Origin: Aeromonas finlandensis
GTDB lineage: Bacteria > Pseudomonadota > Gammaproteobacteria > Enterobacterales > Aeromonadaceae
Assembly (NCBI RefSeq): GCF_000764645.1
Contig: NZ_JRGK01000265.1
Coordinates: 1-32,193 of the forward strand
Direction of reading: 5' to 3'
DNA length: 32,193 nt
The notes under the pieces are model-generated. The model made no database searches, was not told the origin of the DNA, and was given only the letters and a program-made list of their open reading frames with translations. Made by a program: the position numbers and the translations under genes. Below, one piece after another: positions 17,233 to 24,754 of the stretch (position 1 is its first letter; each line of letters begins with the position of its first letter).

Positions 17233-18068
17233 CAGGGATTGGCGACCTGCGCTTCCCACGCCAGCGATTTGAACCAGTAGTCATGGCGCGCCTTGAGCCA
17301 GCCATCGGCCTGACGGGCGGCGATCCACTCGTTGAACTGTTCAGCCAAGGCATCATCCCCCTTGCGCAGGGCAAACCCTTCACTCCCCTCTGCCAGCGGT
17401 TTGGCAAATGGCATAAAGAGGGCATCCGGGTGGCGCAGCGCTTCTTGCTCGGGTTTCGGTGAGGAGGAGAGGGCGCCGTGGGCGCGGCCGTTCAGCACCT
17501 CCTGAAATACCTGTGACTCGTCATCGAACTGGCGCAGGGTGGCTTTGGGGAAGTGCTCTTTGGCTACCTGTACCGGCGAGGCGCCACGACGTACCGCCAG
17601 GATCACCCCGCGCTTGTTGAAGTCCGCCACGGTTTTCTTCTCTTTGGCCAGGGCACTGGAGGCGGCCAGCTGCACCCCGGAGTGGGAGTAGGCCTGGGTG
17701 AAGCGCACGCTCTTCTCCCGCTCGGGGGTGATGGTGAGGCCACCGATGATGACGTCATATTTTTTTGCCAGCAGGGAGGGGATGATGCCATCCCAGGCGG
17801 TAGGCACGAACTCCACTTGCCAGCCGCTGTCGGTGGCAAGGCGACGGGCCACGTCAATCTCGAAACCAATCAGGGCCCCCTGCTTGTCGCGCATCGCCCA
17901 GGGGGCGAAGGTGGACATGCCGACCCGCAGGGTACCGCTCTGCTCGATCTGCGCCTGTGTGGATGATGCCTCTTCTGCCTGAGCCTGGGTAAGCAGCGCA
18001 GGGGCAAACAGGGCGGTAGTCAACAGCAGGGCTGCGCCCGACAGGGCGGTCTTGAATGATAAATTCAT
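17232..18068 (-). CDS. Amino-acid ABC transporter substrate-binding protein
   Basis: This periplasmic binding protein of the SBP_bac_3 family has 278 residues. A signal peptide ends about residue 31 (AQA before EEASS). The mature protein begins with the family start SGTLRVGMSTFAPWAM, then GALIGFEIDVARRLATDSGW, DVIIGGLTITPEREKSVRFT and the second-lobe stretch DESQVFQEVLNGRAHGALSS. These are typical of polar amino-acid binding proteins, but the exact ligand cannot be read from the sequence. The ATG at 18068 is preceded by AAGGA at 8 nt. It lies 2 nt after the upstream permease stop and overlaps the next permease by one base. Confidence 0.92.
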   Translation of the reverse strand: MNLSFKTALSGAALLLTTALFAPALLTQAQAEEASSTQAQIEQSGTLRVGMSTFAPWAMRDKQGALIGFEIDVARRLATDSGWQVEFVPTAWDGIIPSLLAKKYDVIIGGLTITPEREKSVRFTQAYSHSGVQLAASSALAKEKKTVADFNKRGVILAVRRGASPVQVAKEHFPKATLRQFDDESQVFQEVLNGRAHGALSSSPKPEQEALRHPDALFMPFAKPLAEGSEGFALRKGDDALAEQFNEWIAARQADGWLKARHDYWFKSLAWEAQVANP

Positions 18069-18070
18069 GG

Positions 18071-18868
18071 TTAGCGTCCTTGTTGGTCCGGATTCAGGTG
18101 ACGGGCCAGCGCCCGTGAACAGGCTGACAGCGTCAGGGTTAACAGCAAATAGAGGGCGGCCACGGTAAACCACACCTCAAAGGTCAGAAACGTATCGGCA
18201 ACCAGAGTACGCCCTTCGTTGGTCAGATCGAAGATGGCGATCACACTCACCAACGCCGAATGTTTGATAAGCGACACCAGCTCGTTGGTGAGCGGCGGCA
18301 AGGTGATGCGCACCAGCTGGGGCAGGATCACCTTGCGCAGGGTGATGGTTCGCGACAAGCCAAGCGAGCGGGCCGCCTCCCACTGACCTTTGGGAATGGC
18401 CTGGAGCCCTGCGCGCAACACTTCGGCGGTGAAGGCCCCCTGATAGAGAGAGAGGCTCAACACGGCGCAGGCAAGGGGGGCCAGCCCCAGCATGGGGCCC
18501 AGCAAGAAATAGAGAATATAGAGCTGCACCAGCTGGGGCGTGGTACGCACCAGCGCCAGATAGGCGATGGCGAGCCAGGGGCCAAAACGGGAGGGGAGCA
18601 GCCGCAGGCTGACCACGCACACTCCGACCGCCAGAGTGCCCAACAGACTGAGCAGTGCCACCTGCAGGGTGACCAGCAGGCCGTTTAGCAGGGGGCCTGC
18701 ATAAAAGGTTCCCTCATCCCATTCGCCGAGAAAGGGCAACACTCGCGGCCACTGCCACTCATAACCCATCTGGCGAGCGCCGCTATAGAGCGCCCAGCCG
18801 AGTAGCGCAGAGAGCACCACAGTGCCTGACAGCCAGCCAAGCAGGCGGGGGCTGTTGAGCCTAGCCAT
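18071..18868 (-). CDS. Polar amino-acid ABC transporter permease (first)
   Basis: This 265-residue inner-membrane permease is of the same family as the downstream one. The channel domain includes NGLLVTLQVALLSLLGTLAV and ALVRTTPQLVQLYILYFLLG, then the EAA loop in AEVLRAGLQAIPKGQWEAAR followed by SLGLSRT. The ATG at 18868 lies just inside the ATPase gene (8-nt overlap); the longer ORF to 19003 would run through the ATPase coding region and begins with non-hydrophobic sequence. The two permeases flank the binding protein. Confidence 0.92.
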   Translation of the reverse strand: MARLNSPRLLGWLSGTVVLSALLGWALYSGARQMGYEWQWPRVLPFLGEWDEGTFYAGPLLNGLLVTLQVALLSLLGTLAVGVCVVSLRLLPSRFGPWLAIAYLALVRTTPQLVQLYILYFLLGPMLGLAPLACAVLSLSLYQGAFTAEVLRAGLQAIPKGQWEAARSLGLSRTITLRKVILPQLVRITLPPLTNELVSLIKHSALVSVIAIFDLTNEGRTLVADTFLTFEVWFTVAALYLLLTLTLSACSRALARHLNPDQQGR

Positions 18869-19631
18869 GATAGCTGAGCACCTGTTCGAGGAAGGCTTGG
18901 GTGCGCGGGTGCTGCGGGGCGCTGAACAGCTGGGCGGGCGGGGCCGACTCGATGATCTTCCCCTCGTCCATAAAGAGCACTCGATCTGCCACCTGACGGG
19001 CAAAGCCCATCTCGTGAGTGACGCAGATAAGGGTCATTCCCTCGTCAGCCAACTCGCGGATCACATCGAGCACTTCGCGGATCATCTCGGGGTCGAGGGC
19101 GGAGGTGGGCTCGTCAAACAGCATCAGCTCGGGTTGCATGCAGAGAGAGCGGGCGATGGCGACCCGCTGCTGCTGGCCGCCGGAGAGCTGATGGGGGTAC
19201 TTGTCGGCCTGTGCCTGAATGCGCACCCGCTCGAGTAGCCCGAGCGCCCGGGCTCTGGCTTCCTGGGGGCGCAACCCCAGGGTATGCACCGGCGCCACCA
19301 TCAGGTTCTCCAGCACCGTCATATGGGGGAAGAGGTTGAACTGCTGAAACACCATGCCGACCCGACCTTGCAGACGGCGCAGGTAGGCGGGGGTCACCGG
19401 CTCGCCAAACAGGAACAGCTGGCCGCCGTCGATCCCCTCCAGCCCGTTGATGGTGCGGATTAGCGTCGATTTGCCGGAGCCTGATGGGCCACAGATAACC
19501 CACTTCTCTCCCCGTTCAATGGTGAGATCGATGTGATGAAGAGCCTGAAAGTCGCCATAGAATTTGTCGACGCCACAAAAGCGCACACAGGGTTGCGAGC
19601 TGGTCAAGAAGCGGGTTCCACTGAGAATCAT
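18861..19631 (-). CDS. Amino-acid ABC transporter ATP-binding protein
   Basis: This cytoplasmic ATPase of the GlnQ/GltL class (256 residues) drives the transporter encoded downstream. Walker A is GPSGSGKST (about residues 48-56). The Q-loop is in [19 protein letters not shown], the signature is LSGGQQQR, Walker B is [13 protein letters not shown], and the H-loop is in [10 protein letters not shown]. It is the first gene of the operon ATPase-permease-binding protein-permease-mepA. The start region (MILSGTRFL) lacks a clear ribosome site, so the exact start is uncertain. A TATAAA at 19650-19655 (minus strand) may be the -10 of the operon promoter. Confidence 0.94.
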   Translation of the reverse strand: MILSGTRFLTSSQPCVRFCGVDKFYGDFQALHHIDLTIERGEKWVICGPSGSGKSTLIRTINGLEGIDGGQLFLFGEPVTPAYLRRLQGRVGMVFQQFNLFPHMTVLENLMVAPVHTLGLRPQEARARALGLLERVRIQAQADKYPHQLSGGQQQRVAIARSLCMQPELMLFDEPTSALDPEMIREVLDVIRELADEGMTLICVTHEMGFARQVADRVLFMDEGKIIESAPPAQLFSAPQHPRTQAFLEQVLSYHG

Positions 19632-19737
19632 TTACGCCATGGTATTGATTTTATAGGGGGATGACAAAGAAAACCCCCTTGTCAGTATCCTGATGCCTAT
19701 TCACAATGGCGCCATTTCGTGATGACAGGAGCTTTTC

Positions 19738-20280
19738 ATGCGTATTACATCCTTGCTTGCCGGTTCACAGGTGCAGCTGTTGATGCCGCCAGCGGTTCGC
19801 TATCGCTGCGTCATTTTTCTACTGTTGCTGGTGAGTTGGGGCGTGGTAGCGGCCTCCTTGTGGGATGGCTGGGGCTCCATGACCCTGCTCAACTGGGTGG
19901 GCGTGGTGTTTGGTGGCATCACCGGGATCATGGTGTCGTTGCCCCGCAGTTGGCAGCCCTGGCGCCTGGCGGAGCTGGGATGGGATGGGCAGCATATCTA
20001 TCTGCTCAATGGCAACAAGGATGAGGCACTGGCGCTGCCCCGCCGTCAGCTGGTGGCGCTCGAGCGGGAGCGGCGAGTGGGCCATGACGGCCAGTGGCTC
20101 GACTTCAGCCTCGATCTGCAACTGAGTGAAGAGGAGCTGGCGGCGGCCATGGCCTTGCTGGATCTCAAGGCGGGGGAGCTGCATCTGGTGAGCCCGTCGG
20201 TTTATCGCTTCGGCTTTAAACGGGCCTGGCACGGTCGCCGGGTGCTGGCGCAACGGTTGTCAGATCTGCAATCGGCCTGA
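19738..20280 (+). CDS. Uncharacterised small membrane protein with two N-terminal helices
   Basis: I do not recognise this 180-residue protein. Two hydrophobic segments lie near the N-terminus (about residues 24-41, CVIFLLLLVSWGVVAASL, and about 48-66, MTLLNWVGVVFGGITGIMV). A probably cytoplasmic domain follows, with PWRLAELGWDGQHIYLLNGN and many charged residues (ALERERRVGHDGQWLDFS, QLSEEELAAAMALLDLKAGE). The layout looks like a PH-like or YcxB-type membrane protein, but that is only a resemblance. The ATG has AGGAG seven bases upstream, so it is probably expressed. It is divergent from the amino-acid transporter operon. Confidence 0.75.
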   Translation: MRITSLLAGSQVQLLMPPAVRYRCVIFLLLLVSWGVVAASLWDGWGSMTLLNWVGVVFGGITGIMVSLPRSWQPWRLAELGWDGQHIYLLNGNKDEALALPRRQLVALERERRVGHDGQWLDFSLDLQLSEEELAAAMALLDLKAGELHLVSPSVYRFGFKRAWHGRRVLAQRLSDLQSA

Positions 20281-20336
20281 GTCGACTATTTTCTCGACAA
20301 TTCCCGGCAAAGCTCAGATACTGCCAGTGACTCGAA

Positions 20337-20455
20337 TTGATCTTGTCTGCACTGTTAACCCAAGAGATCAATCACTTGACGACAGTGTGGGGAAGGCCAC
20401 GGCATGAAGCCATGGCAGGTCCGGCATAGGGGTTGTGCCCTTACCGTTATGCTGG
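20337..20455 (+). promoter_or_regulatory. Structured leader region of the RRM protein gene
   Basis: Two stems can form upstream of the RNA-binding protein gene. One pairs TTGATC-TTG (20337-20345) with CAAGAGATCAA (20361-20371), with a 2-nt bulge. The other pairs CCGGCATA (20421-20428) with TATGCTGG (20448-20455), with one G-U pair and an internal GGG/CCC stem. An 8-bp palindrome GCCATGGC lies between them. I could not identify a convincing promoter, so whether all of this is transcribed is unknown. Autoregulation by the RRM protein is a possibility, not an observation. Confidence 0.35.
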
Positions 20456-20496
20456 GAATTGCATAGAGAAGGCACCTTGAATCGAGAGTGGATGGC

Positions 20497-20778
20497 ATGA
20501 AGATTTACGTAGGAAATCTGTCGTACCGGATGACGGCCGACGAACTGAAAACCCTGTTCAGCCAGTTTGGACAGGTCGACAAGGTTGATATCATCATCGA
20601 CCGCGATACCGGCCAGTCAAAGGGGTTTGGTTTTATTGAAATGCCGGTCAATGGTGATGCCGAAAAGGCCATCGCTGGTCTGCATGGCACTGAAGTCGGT
20701 GGCCGTACCATCACCGTCAACCAGGCCAAACCGAAGACAGATGCTCCCCGTGGTCGCCCGCAACAGCGCCACCGCTAA
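20497..20778 (+). CDS. RRM-domain RNA-binding protein
   Basis: This is a small single-RRM protein of 93 residues, of the type found in many gammaproteobacteria and resembling cyanobacterial Rbp and plant glycine-rich RNA-binding proteins. RNP2 is MKIYVGNLSY at the very start and RNP1 is SKGFGFIEM. After the domain a basic tail follows (KPKTDAPRGRPQQRHR). The ATG at 20497 was preferred to the GTG at 20488 because family members begin MKIYVGN. Its targets are unknown. A strong terminator follows the gene. Confidence 0.93.
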   Translation: MKIYVGNLSYRMTADELKTLFSQFGQVDKVDIIIDRDTGQSKGFGFIEMPVNGDAEKAIAGLHGTEVGGRTITVNQAKPKTDAPRGRPQQRHR

Positions 20779-20793
20779 GGTGCCTCGGCAATG

Positions 20794-20830
20794 AAAAACG
20801 GCATGGGTTTCCCCCATGCCGTTTTTGTTT
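20794..20830. terminator. Bidirectional rho-independent terminator
   Basis: AAAAACGGCATGGG and CCCATGCCGTTTTT form a 14-bp stem around a short loop (20794-20826). T-tracts are available on both strands. It separates the convergent RRM gene (stop at 20778) and aldo/keto reductase gene (stop at 20849), and can end both transcripts. Confidence 0.9.
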
Positions 20831-20848
20831 CTGGACGTTTTGCTGTTA

Positions 20849-21748
20849 TCAGGGGACGTCGTAACCGAGCGCCGCCTTGCGGATGCGGAACCACTGCTGG
20901 CGGTTGAGCTCGATGGATTCGGCGGCCACGGCGGCAGCAATCCGCTCCCGCTTGCCGGAGCCAATCAATGGCAGCGGTTGGCTCGGTAGCATCATCACCC
21001 AGGCGTAGACAACCTGTTCGATAGTCTGGGCGCCGACTTCTAGGCGGATCTGCTCCAGTTCGGCGCGCAGCGGGGCATAGGCATCATCGCTGAACAGTCG
21101 GCCGCCACCGAGGCATGACCAGGCCATCGGCTTGATGCCAAGCTGCTGGCACTGATCCAGGGTGCCATCGAGGGTCCCGTCCTGATGCAGCGGCGAGATC
21201 TCCAGCTGGTTGGTGACCAGCGGGAAGGGGAGGCGCGATTGCAGTAGTTCGAACTGACGGGCGGTGAAGTTGGATACCCCGGCGTGCTTGATCTTGCCCG
21301 CCTGTTTCAGGGTGATAAAGGCGTCGGCCACTTCATCGGCGTTCATCAGGGGATCCGGGCGGTGGATCAGCAGCAGGTCCAGATGGTCGGTGCCGAGCTT
21401 GCGCAGCGAGGCCTCGGCACTGGCGATGATATGGCCCTTGCCGGTGTTGTAGTGGTTGAGGGCATGCTCCGGCTTGGCGGTGAGGGCGATGCCACATTTG
21501 CTGACGATCTCCATCCGATCGCGCAGGGAAGGTTCGAGGCGCAGGGCGTGACCAAAGGCCTCTTCGCACTGATAGCCACCATAGATATCGGCGTGATCGA
21601 TGGTGGTGACCCCCAGATCCAGATGATATTTCATCAGATCGAGCAGAGCGGTCGGGGAGAGCTGCCACTCCATCAGGCGCCAGTAACCCATGATGAGACG
21701 AGAGAAGGTGGGGCCTTGCGGGTGCAGGGCGACACGGGATACAGACAT
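20849..21748 (-). CDS. ydhF: Aldo/keto reductase, YdhF family
   Basis: This is a predicted NADPH-dependent oxidoreductase of the aldo/keto reductase superfamily; the physiological substrate is unknown. The length of 299 residues matches E. coli YdhF (298). The catalytic tetrad region is visible: TTIDHADIYGGYQCEEAFG with Asp and Tyr, SKCG with the Lys, and LLLIHRPDPLMNADEVADAF with the His. The cofactor region includes LPLIGSGKRERI. The ATG at 21748 is preceded by AAGGAG at 6 nt; the longer frame to 22162 runs through the divergent regulator gene and is not real. The gene is divergent from an XRE-type regulator. Confidence 0.93.
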   Translation of the reverse strand: MSVSRVALHPQGPTFSRLIMGYWRLMEWQLSPTALLDLMKYHLDLGVTTIDHADIYGGYQCEEAFGHALRLEPSLRDRMEIVSKCGIALTAKPEHALNHYNTGKGHIIASAEASLRKLGTDHLDLLLIHRPDPLMNADEVADAFITLKQAGKIKHAGVSNFTARQFELLQSRLPFPLVTNQLEISPLHQDGTLDGTLDQCQQLGIKPMAWSCLGGGRLFSDDAYAPLRAELEQIRLEVGAQTIEQVVYAWVMMLPSQPLPLIGSGKRERIAAAVAAESIELNRQQWFRIRKAALGYDVP

Positions 21749-21895
21749 GGTTGACTCCTTTACAAACGAGATGCGAAAACGATGTGCAATATAGATGACT
21801 GCGGGCATCTTGGCCCCATGTGGCTGGCAAAGCAATAATGGGCAGTGGCATGATTCGAACTTTGGTTCTGACCGCAGAGTTGGGGAGAGAGTTGG

Positions 21896-22303
21896 ATGGA
21901 AGGATTTGCCGAGCGCTTGCAGAGCCTGATCGGGGAGATGAGCGTGAGTGCCTTTGCCCGTAAGGTGGGGCTCAGTGAAGCGCTGATCCGCAAATATTTG
22001 AAAGGGGCCGAGCCAGGCCTGGCGCGGGCCAACCAGATCGCCATGGGGGCCAACTGCTCGCTGGAGTGGTTGGCGACCGGCTGCGGTTATCTCTACCGTC
22101 AGGCGGAAGTGGTGGACAGAGAGGCGCTGGCGGCGGCGCAGCAACTGCTGGGCGAGCAGCAACCCGGGGTGGGGTTGCCCGATGAGGAGGCGCTAGTCAC
22201 CCTGCTCGCCTATTACCAGTTTTTGCGTACCCACAAGAAAGCGGACGGTTTTCTCGATCTGGCGCTGGCGCGGGAGTTTGGTCGCCATCTGGGGGAAGCG
22301 TGA
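21896..22303 (+). CDS. XRE/CI-repressor-type helix-turn-helix regulator
   Basis: This predicted DNA-binding regulator has 135 residues. The N-terminal helix-turn-helix is of the phage CI-repressor type: FAERLQSLIGEMSVSAFARK, then VGLSEALIRKYLKGAEPGLA and a conserved end, CSLEWLATGCGYLY. The C-terminal half (about 70-135) is helical with no peptidase motif, so it is not a LexA-like self-cleaving repressor. It starts 147 nt upstream of, and divergent from, the ydhF start, so it may regulate that gene or itself. Homologues with this short form are chromosomal in many Aeromonas and Vibrio relatives as far as I recall, so it is not evidence for a prophage. Confidence 0.85.
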   Translation: MEGFAERLQSLIGEMSVSAFARKVGLSEALIRKYLKGAEPGLARANQIAMGANCSLEWLATGCGYLYRQAEVVDREALAAAQQLLGEQQPGVGLPDEEALVTLLAYYQFLRTHKKADGFLDLALAREFGRHLGEA

Positions 22304-22390
22304 TGAGGGGCGTATTACCCTTTGGTCGTGTCACGGCGGGTTGATTATTCTGATACGCTCTAAGCAAGATAACTCTCCATGGAATGGGCG

Positions 22391-23092
22391 ATGAGCTACT
22401 TGATCCTCGGAAGCGGTGCGCTGGGCTCGGCGCTGGCAAGAGAGCTGATGGCAAGGGGGGAATCCTTCCTGCTGGCCGGGCGCACCTATCCAAAAGGGAT
22501 CGAGATGGGGGCCTTCTTCCCGCTGCAAGAGGTCGATGCGATCTCGTTTGATGCCCTGTTTACCCTCTACGATACCGATCCGCTTCCCTCCGTGGTCATC
22601 AACACCATCGGCTTGTTGCACGACGTCAGCTTTATGCCGGAGCGGCGAGTCGAAGAGGTGCACCCCAAATGGCTGTGCGACAGCCTGCTGGCCAATGCCT
22701 GGCCAACGCTGGCGCTGGCTGCCCGCTTCAGCCGGTTGATGAGGAATGACCATCCTCTGTGGCTCTGCGCCATCGCCGATCTGGCGGGCTCCATCGCTGC
22801 CAACCAGGAGGGGGGGCGTTACAGCTACCGGATGAGCAAGGCGGCTCTCGATATGGGGGTGAAAACCCTGGCTCTTGAGTGGGCGCAGCGTTTCCCGCAA
22901 GCGGGGGTGGTGGCGGTGGCGCCCGGTTTGATGGACTCCCCGATGAACACCCCTTTTCTGAGCGAGTTGTCTGCGGAACAACTGCAGGATCCTGCCGAGG
23001 TGGCGGTGAAACTGCTCAATCTCATCAACGTGTTATCGTTGACTCAATCGGGCCAGCTACTGGATCTCAACGGCCAGCCGCTGCCTTGGTAA
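22391..23092 (+). CDS. Short-chain dehydrogenase/reductase family protein
   Basis: This is a predicted NAD(P)-dependent oxidoreductase of 233 residues. The nucleotide-binding loop is [13 protein letters not shown] rather than the classical TGxxxGxG. The catalytic Tyr146-x3-Lys150 is in [13 protein letters not shown], with an upstream Ser134 in [11 protein letters not shown]. The [10 protein letters not shown] segment corresponds to the NNAG region, and [14 protein letters not shown] to the usual PG loop. It resembles CsgA-type SDRs. I chose the ATG at 22391, which follows GGAATGGGCG, over the one at 22379, which lacks a ribosome site. It lies 87 nt after the XRE gene and could be co-transcribed with it. 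The substrate is not known. Confidence 0.85.
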   Translation: MSYLILGSGALGSALARELMARGESFLLAGRTYPKGIEMGAFFPLQEVDAISFDALFTLYDTDPLPSVVINTIGLLHDVSFMPERRVEEVHPKWLCDSLLANAWPTLALAARFSRLMRNDHPLWLCAIADLAGSIAANQEGGRYSYRMSKAALDMGVKTLALEWAQRFPQAGVVAVAPGLMDSPMNTPFLSELSAEQLQDPAEVAVKLLNLINVLSLTQSGQLLDLNGQPLPW

Positions 23093-23139
23093 ATCCCGCC
23101 AACGGGTTCCCCCGACACCCATTTGCTTCACATTCTGCT

Positions 23140-23197
23140 CATGCGCCCCTTGCCAAGCGAGGGGCGCATGGCTAACGTCACTCTCCTGTTTCAGGAG
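23140..23197 (+). promoter_or_regulatory. Two hairpins in the ltaE leader, the second covering the ribosome site
   Basis: The first hairpin is a perfect 11-bp stem, CATGCGCCCCT (23140-23150) with AGGGGCGCATG (23160-23170), around a 9-nt loop. The second pairs CTCCTG (23183-23188) with CAGGAG (23192-23197), which masks the AGGAGG ribosome site of ltaE. A 20-codon ORF starting at 23168 would read across the second hairpin and end inside ltaE; its translation could open the site. All of this is inferred from base pairing. Confidence 0.35.
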
Positions 23198-23204
23198 GGA
23201 TCTC

Positions 23205-24224
23205 ATGCGCTATATCGATTTACGAAGTGACACCGTCACCCAGCCTACTGATGCTATGCGTCAGGCCATGCTCCACGCCGAAGTCGGTGACGATGTCTAT
23301 GGTGAAGATCCGGGCGTCAACGCGCTGGAGGCCCATGGGGCCAGATTACTGGGCAAACAGGCTGCGCTGTTTGTGCCATCGGGCACCATGTCCAATCTGC
23401 TGGCGGTGATGAGCCATTGTCAGCGTGGTGAGGGGGCCATATTGGGGTCCGCCGCTCACATCTATCGCTACGAAGCGCAGGGGAGTGCCGTGCTGGGCTC
23501 TGTGGCCCTGCAACCTTTGCCGATGCAGCACGACGGCACGCTGGCCTTCGATGATATCAAGGCCGCGCTGGCCCCTGATGATGCCCATTTCGTCCAGACT
23601 CGCCTTATCTGCCTTGAGAACACCCACAACGGCAAGGTGCTGCCGCTCTCCTATCTGCAGGAGATGGGGGCATTCGTTGCCGAGCGTGGCTTGAAGCTTC
23701 ACCTGGATGGCGCCCGGCTCTTTAACGCCGCCGTGGCCAGCGAAACCCCGGTTGAGGTGATCGCCGCGCCGTTTGACAGCATCTCGATCTGCCTTTCCAA
23801 AGGGTTGGGGGCACCGGTTGGCTCACTGCTGGTGGGCAGTCACGACTTCATCGCCCGTGCGCGCCGTCTGCGCAAAATGTTGGGGGGCGGCATGCGTCAG
23901 GCGGGCATTCTGGCGCAAGCCGGTCTGTTTGCTCTTGAGCAGCATGTGACCCGTCTGGCCGATGATCACCGCCGTGCCAAACGGCTGGCTGAAGGGCTGG
24001 CGGCGCTGCCGTGCATCGAGCTCGACCTCTCGCAGGTGCAGAGCAACATGGTGTTCCTGCGGCTGCGAGAGGGGGAATCGGCCCCTCTGCTCGCCTTTAT
24101 GAAGGAGCGGGGGATCCTCTTCTCCGGTTACGGCGAGCTGCGGCTGGTGACCCATCTGCAGATCAACGATGACGACATAGAAGAGGTGATCGACGCCTTT
24201 ACCGAGTATCTCGGCGCGCGTTGA
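23205..24224 (+). CDS. ltaE: Low-specificity L-threonine / L-allo-threonine aldolase
   Basis: This PLP-dependent aldolase splits L-threonine and L-allo-threonine to glycine and acetaldehyde. It has 339 residues. The PLP lysine is Lys199 in [14 protein letters not shown]. The stacking His85 is in SAAHIYRYE, and His128 lies in PDDAHFV. The N-terminal signature is [15 protein letters not shown], followed by [15 protein letters not shown]. The sequence and numbering match the A. jandaei enzyme as I recall it, one of the best pointers to the genus. AGGAGG lies 7 nt upstream of the ATG, inside a small hairpin. A GC-rich palindrome follows the gene. Confidence 0.97.
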   Translation: MRYIDLRSDTVTQPTDAMRQAMLHAEVGDDVYGEDPGVNALEAHGARLLGKQAALFVPSGTMSNLLAVMSHCQRGEGAILGSAAHIYRYEAQGSAVLGSVALQPLPMQHDGTLAFDDIKAALAPDDAHFVQTRLICLENTHNGKVLPLSYLQEMGAFVAERGLKLHLDGARLFNAAVASETPVEVIAAPFDSISICLSKGLGAPVGSLLVGSHDFIARARRLRKMLGGGMRQAGILAQAGLFALEQHVTRLADDHRRAKRLAEGLAALPCIELDLSQVQSNMVFLRLREGESAPLLAFMKERGILFSGYGELRLVTHLQINDDDIEEVIDAFTEYLGAR

Positions 24225-24275
24225 TAGTGCTTGGTGAGGTAGACGTTATACAGAGACTTGTTTATACCGAGATCA

Positions 24276-24306
24276 CAGAGGGCGCCGCGGCGCCCTCTGT
24301 TATTTG
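24276..24306. terminator. GC-rich terminator between ltaE and the PAS gene
   Basis: CAGAGGGCGCC and GGCGCCCTCTG form an 11-bp perfect stem with a GC loop (24276-24299). TTATTT follows on the plus strand. It lies between the convergent ltaE (stop 24224) and PAS (stop 24315) genes. The T-tract is incomplete on the plus strand and absent on the minus strand, so it is more secure for ltaE. Confidence 0.7.
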
Positions 24307-24314
24307 CAGCAAGC

Positions 24315-24746
24315 TTAAGCCTGCCGCTGGCCGCTCATCAGCATGGCCTCATCGGTGGCATCGTAGATCATCACCGCGATGTGGGTCACCTGCCCGCCGA
24401 AATCGGCCAGTGGCACCAGGGTCAGGTTCTGGAACATGTGGGGGGCCGAGCCGGTAATGGGGCGGTAGTTGGAGAAACGCAGCAGATAGGGCTTCTGCTC
24501 CCAGGTGCTGAAGGCGCGGTTGTTGAGCTTGAAGACCATGTTGGCCTTGCGCTCGAACCAGGCTTTGTCCACATCGGGGAACAGCTCGAACAACACGCCG
24601 TCGCGCACTTCACCAGCCAGTCGACCGCTGTGGCTCTCCATAAAGCCGTTCCACACCTGTACCTTGTACTCCTTGTCGAGCACCACCAAGCCTACGTCCA
24701 GGTTCTGGACTATGTTCATCAGCCAATGAAATTCACGGATTTCCAT
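24315..24746 (-). CDS. PAS-domain protein, stand-alone
   Basis: This 143-residue protein consists of little more than one PAS domain. MNIVQNLDVGLVVLDKEYKV begins the fold, followed by QVWNGFMESHSGR and the later LRFSNYRPITG and VTHIAVMIYDATDEAML. There is no kinase, GGDEF, HTH or transmembrane segment. The ATG at 24746 was chosen because AGGAG lies 5 nt upstream; a GTG at 24752 touches the ribosome site. It starts 8 nt after the receiver-CheC gene, so the two are probably made together and may interact. The ligand or cofactor is unknown. Confidence 0.85.
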   Translation of the reverse strand: MEIREFHWLMNIVQNLDVGLVVLDKEYKVQVWNGFMESHSGRLAGEVRDGVLFELFPDVDKAWFERKANMVFKLNNRAFSTWEQKPYLLRFSNYRPITGSAPHMFQNLTLVPLADFGGQVTHIAVMIYDATDEAMLMSGQRQA

Positions 24747-24754
24747 AGTCACTC

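Noticed and set aside
21896-22303. CI-like regulator as evidence for a prophage
   Set aside because: No integrase, phage structural gene, attachment repeat or tRNA duplication lies nearby, and the neighbours are metabolic genes.
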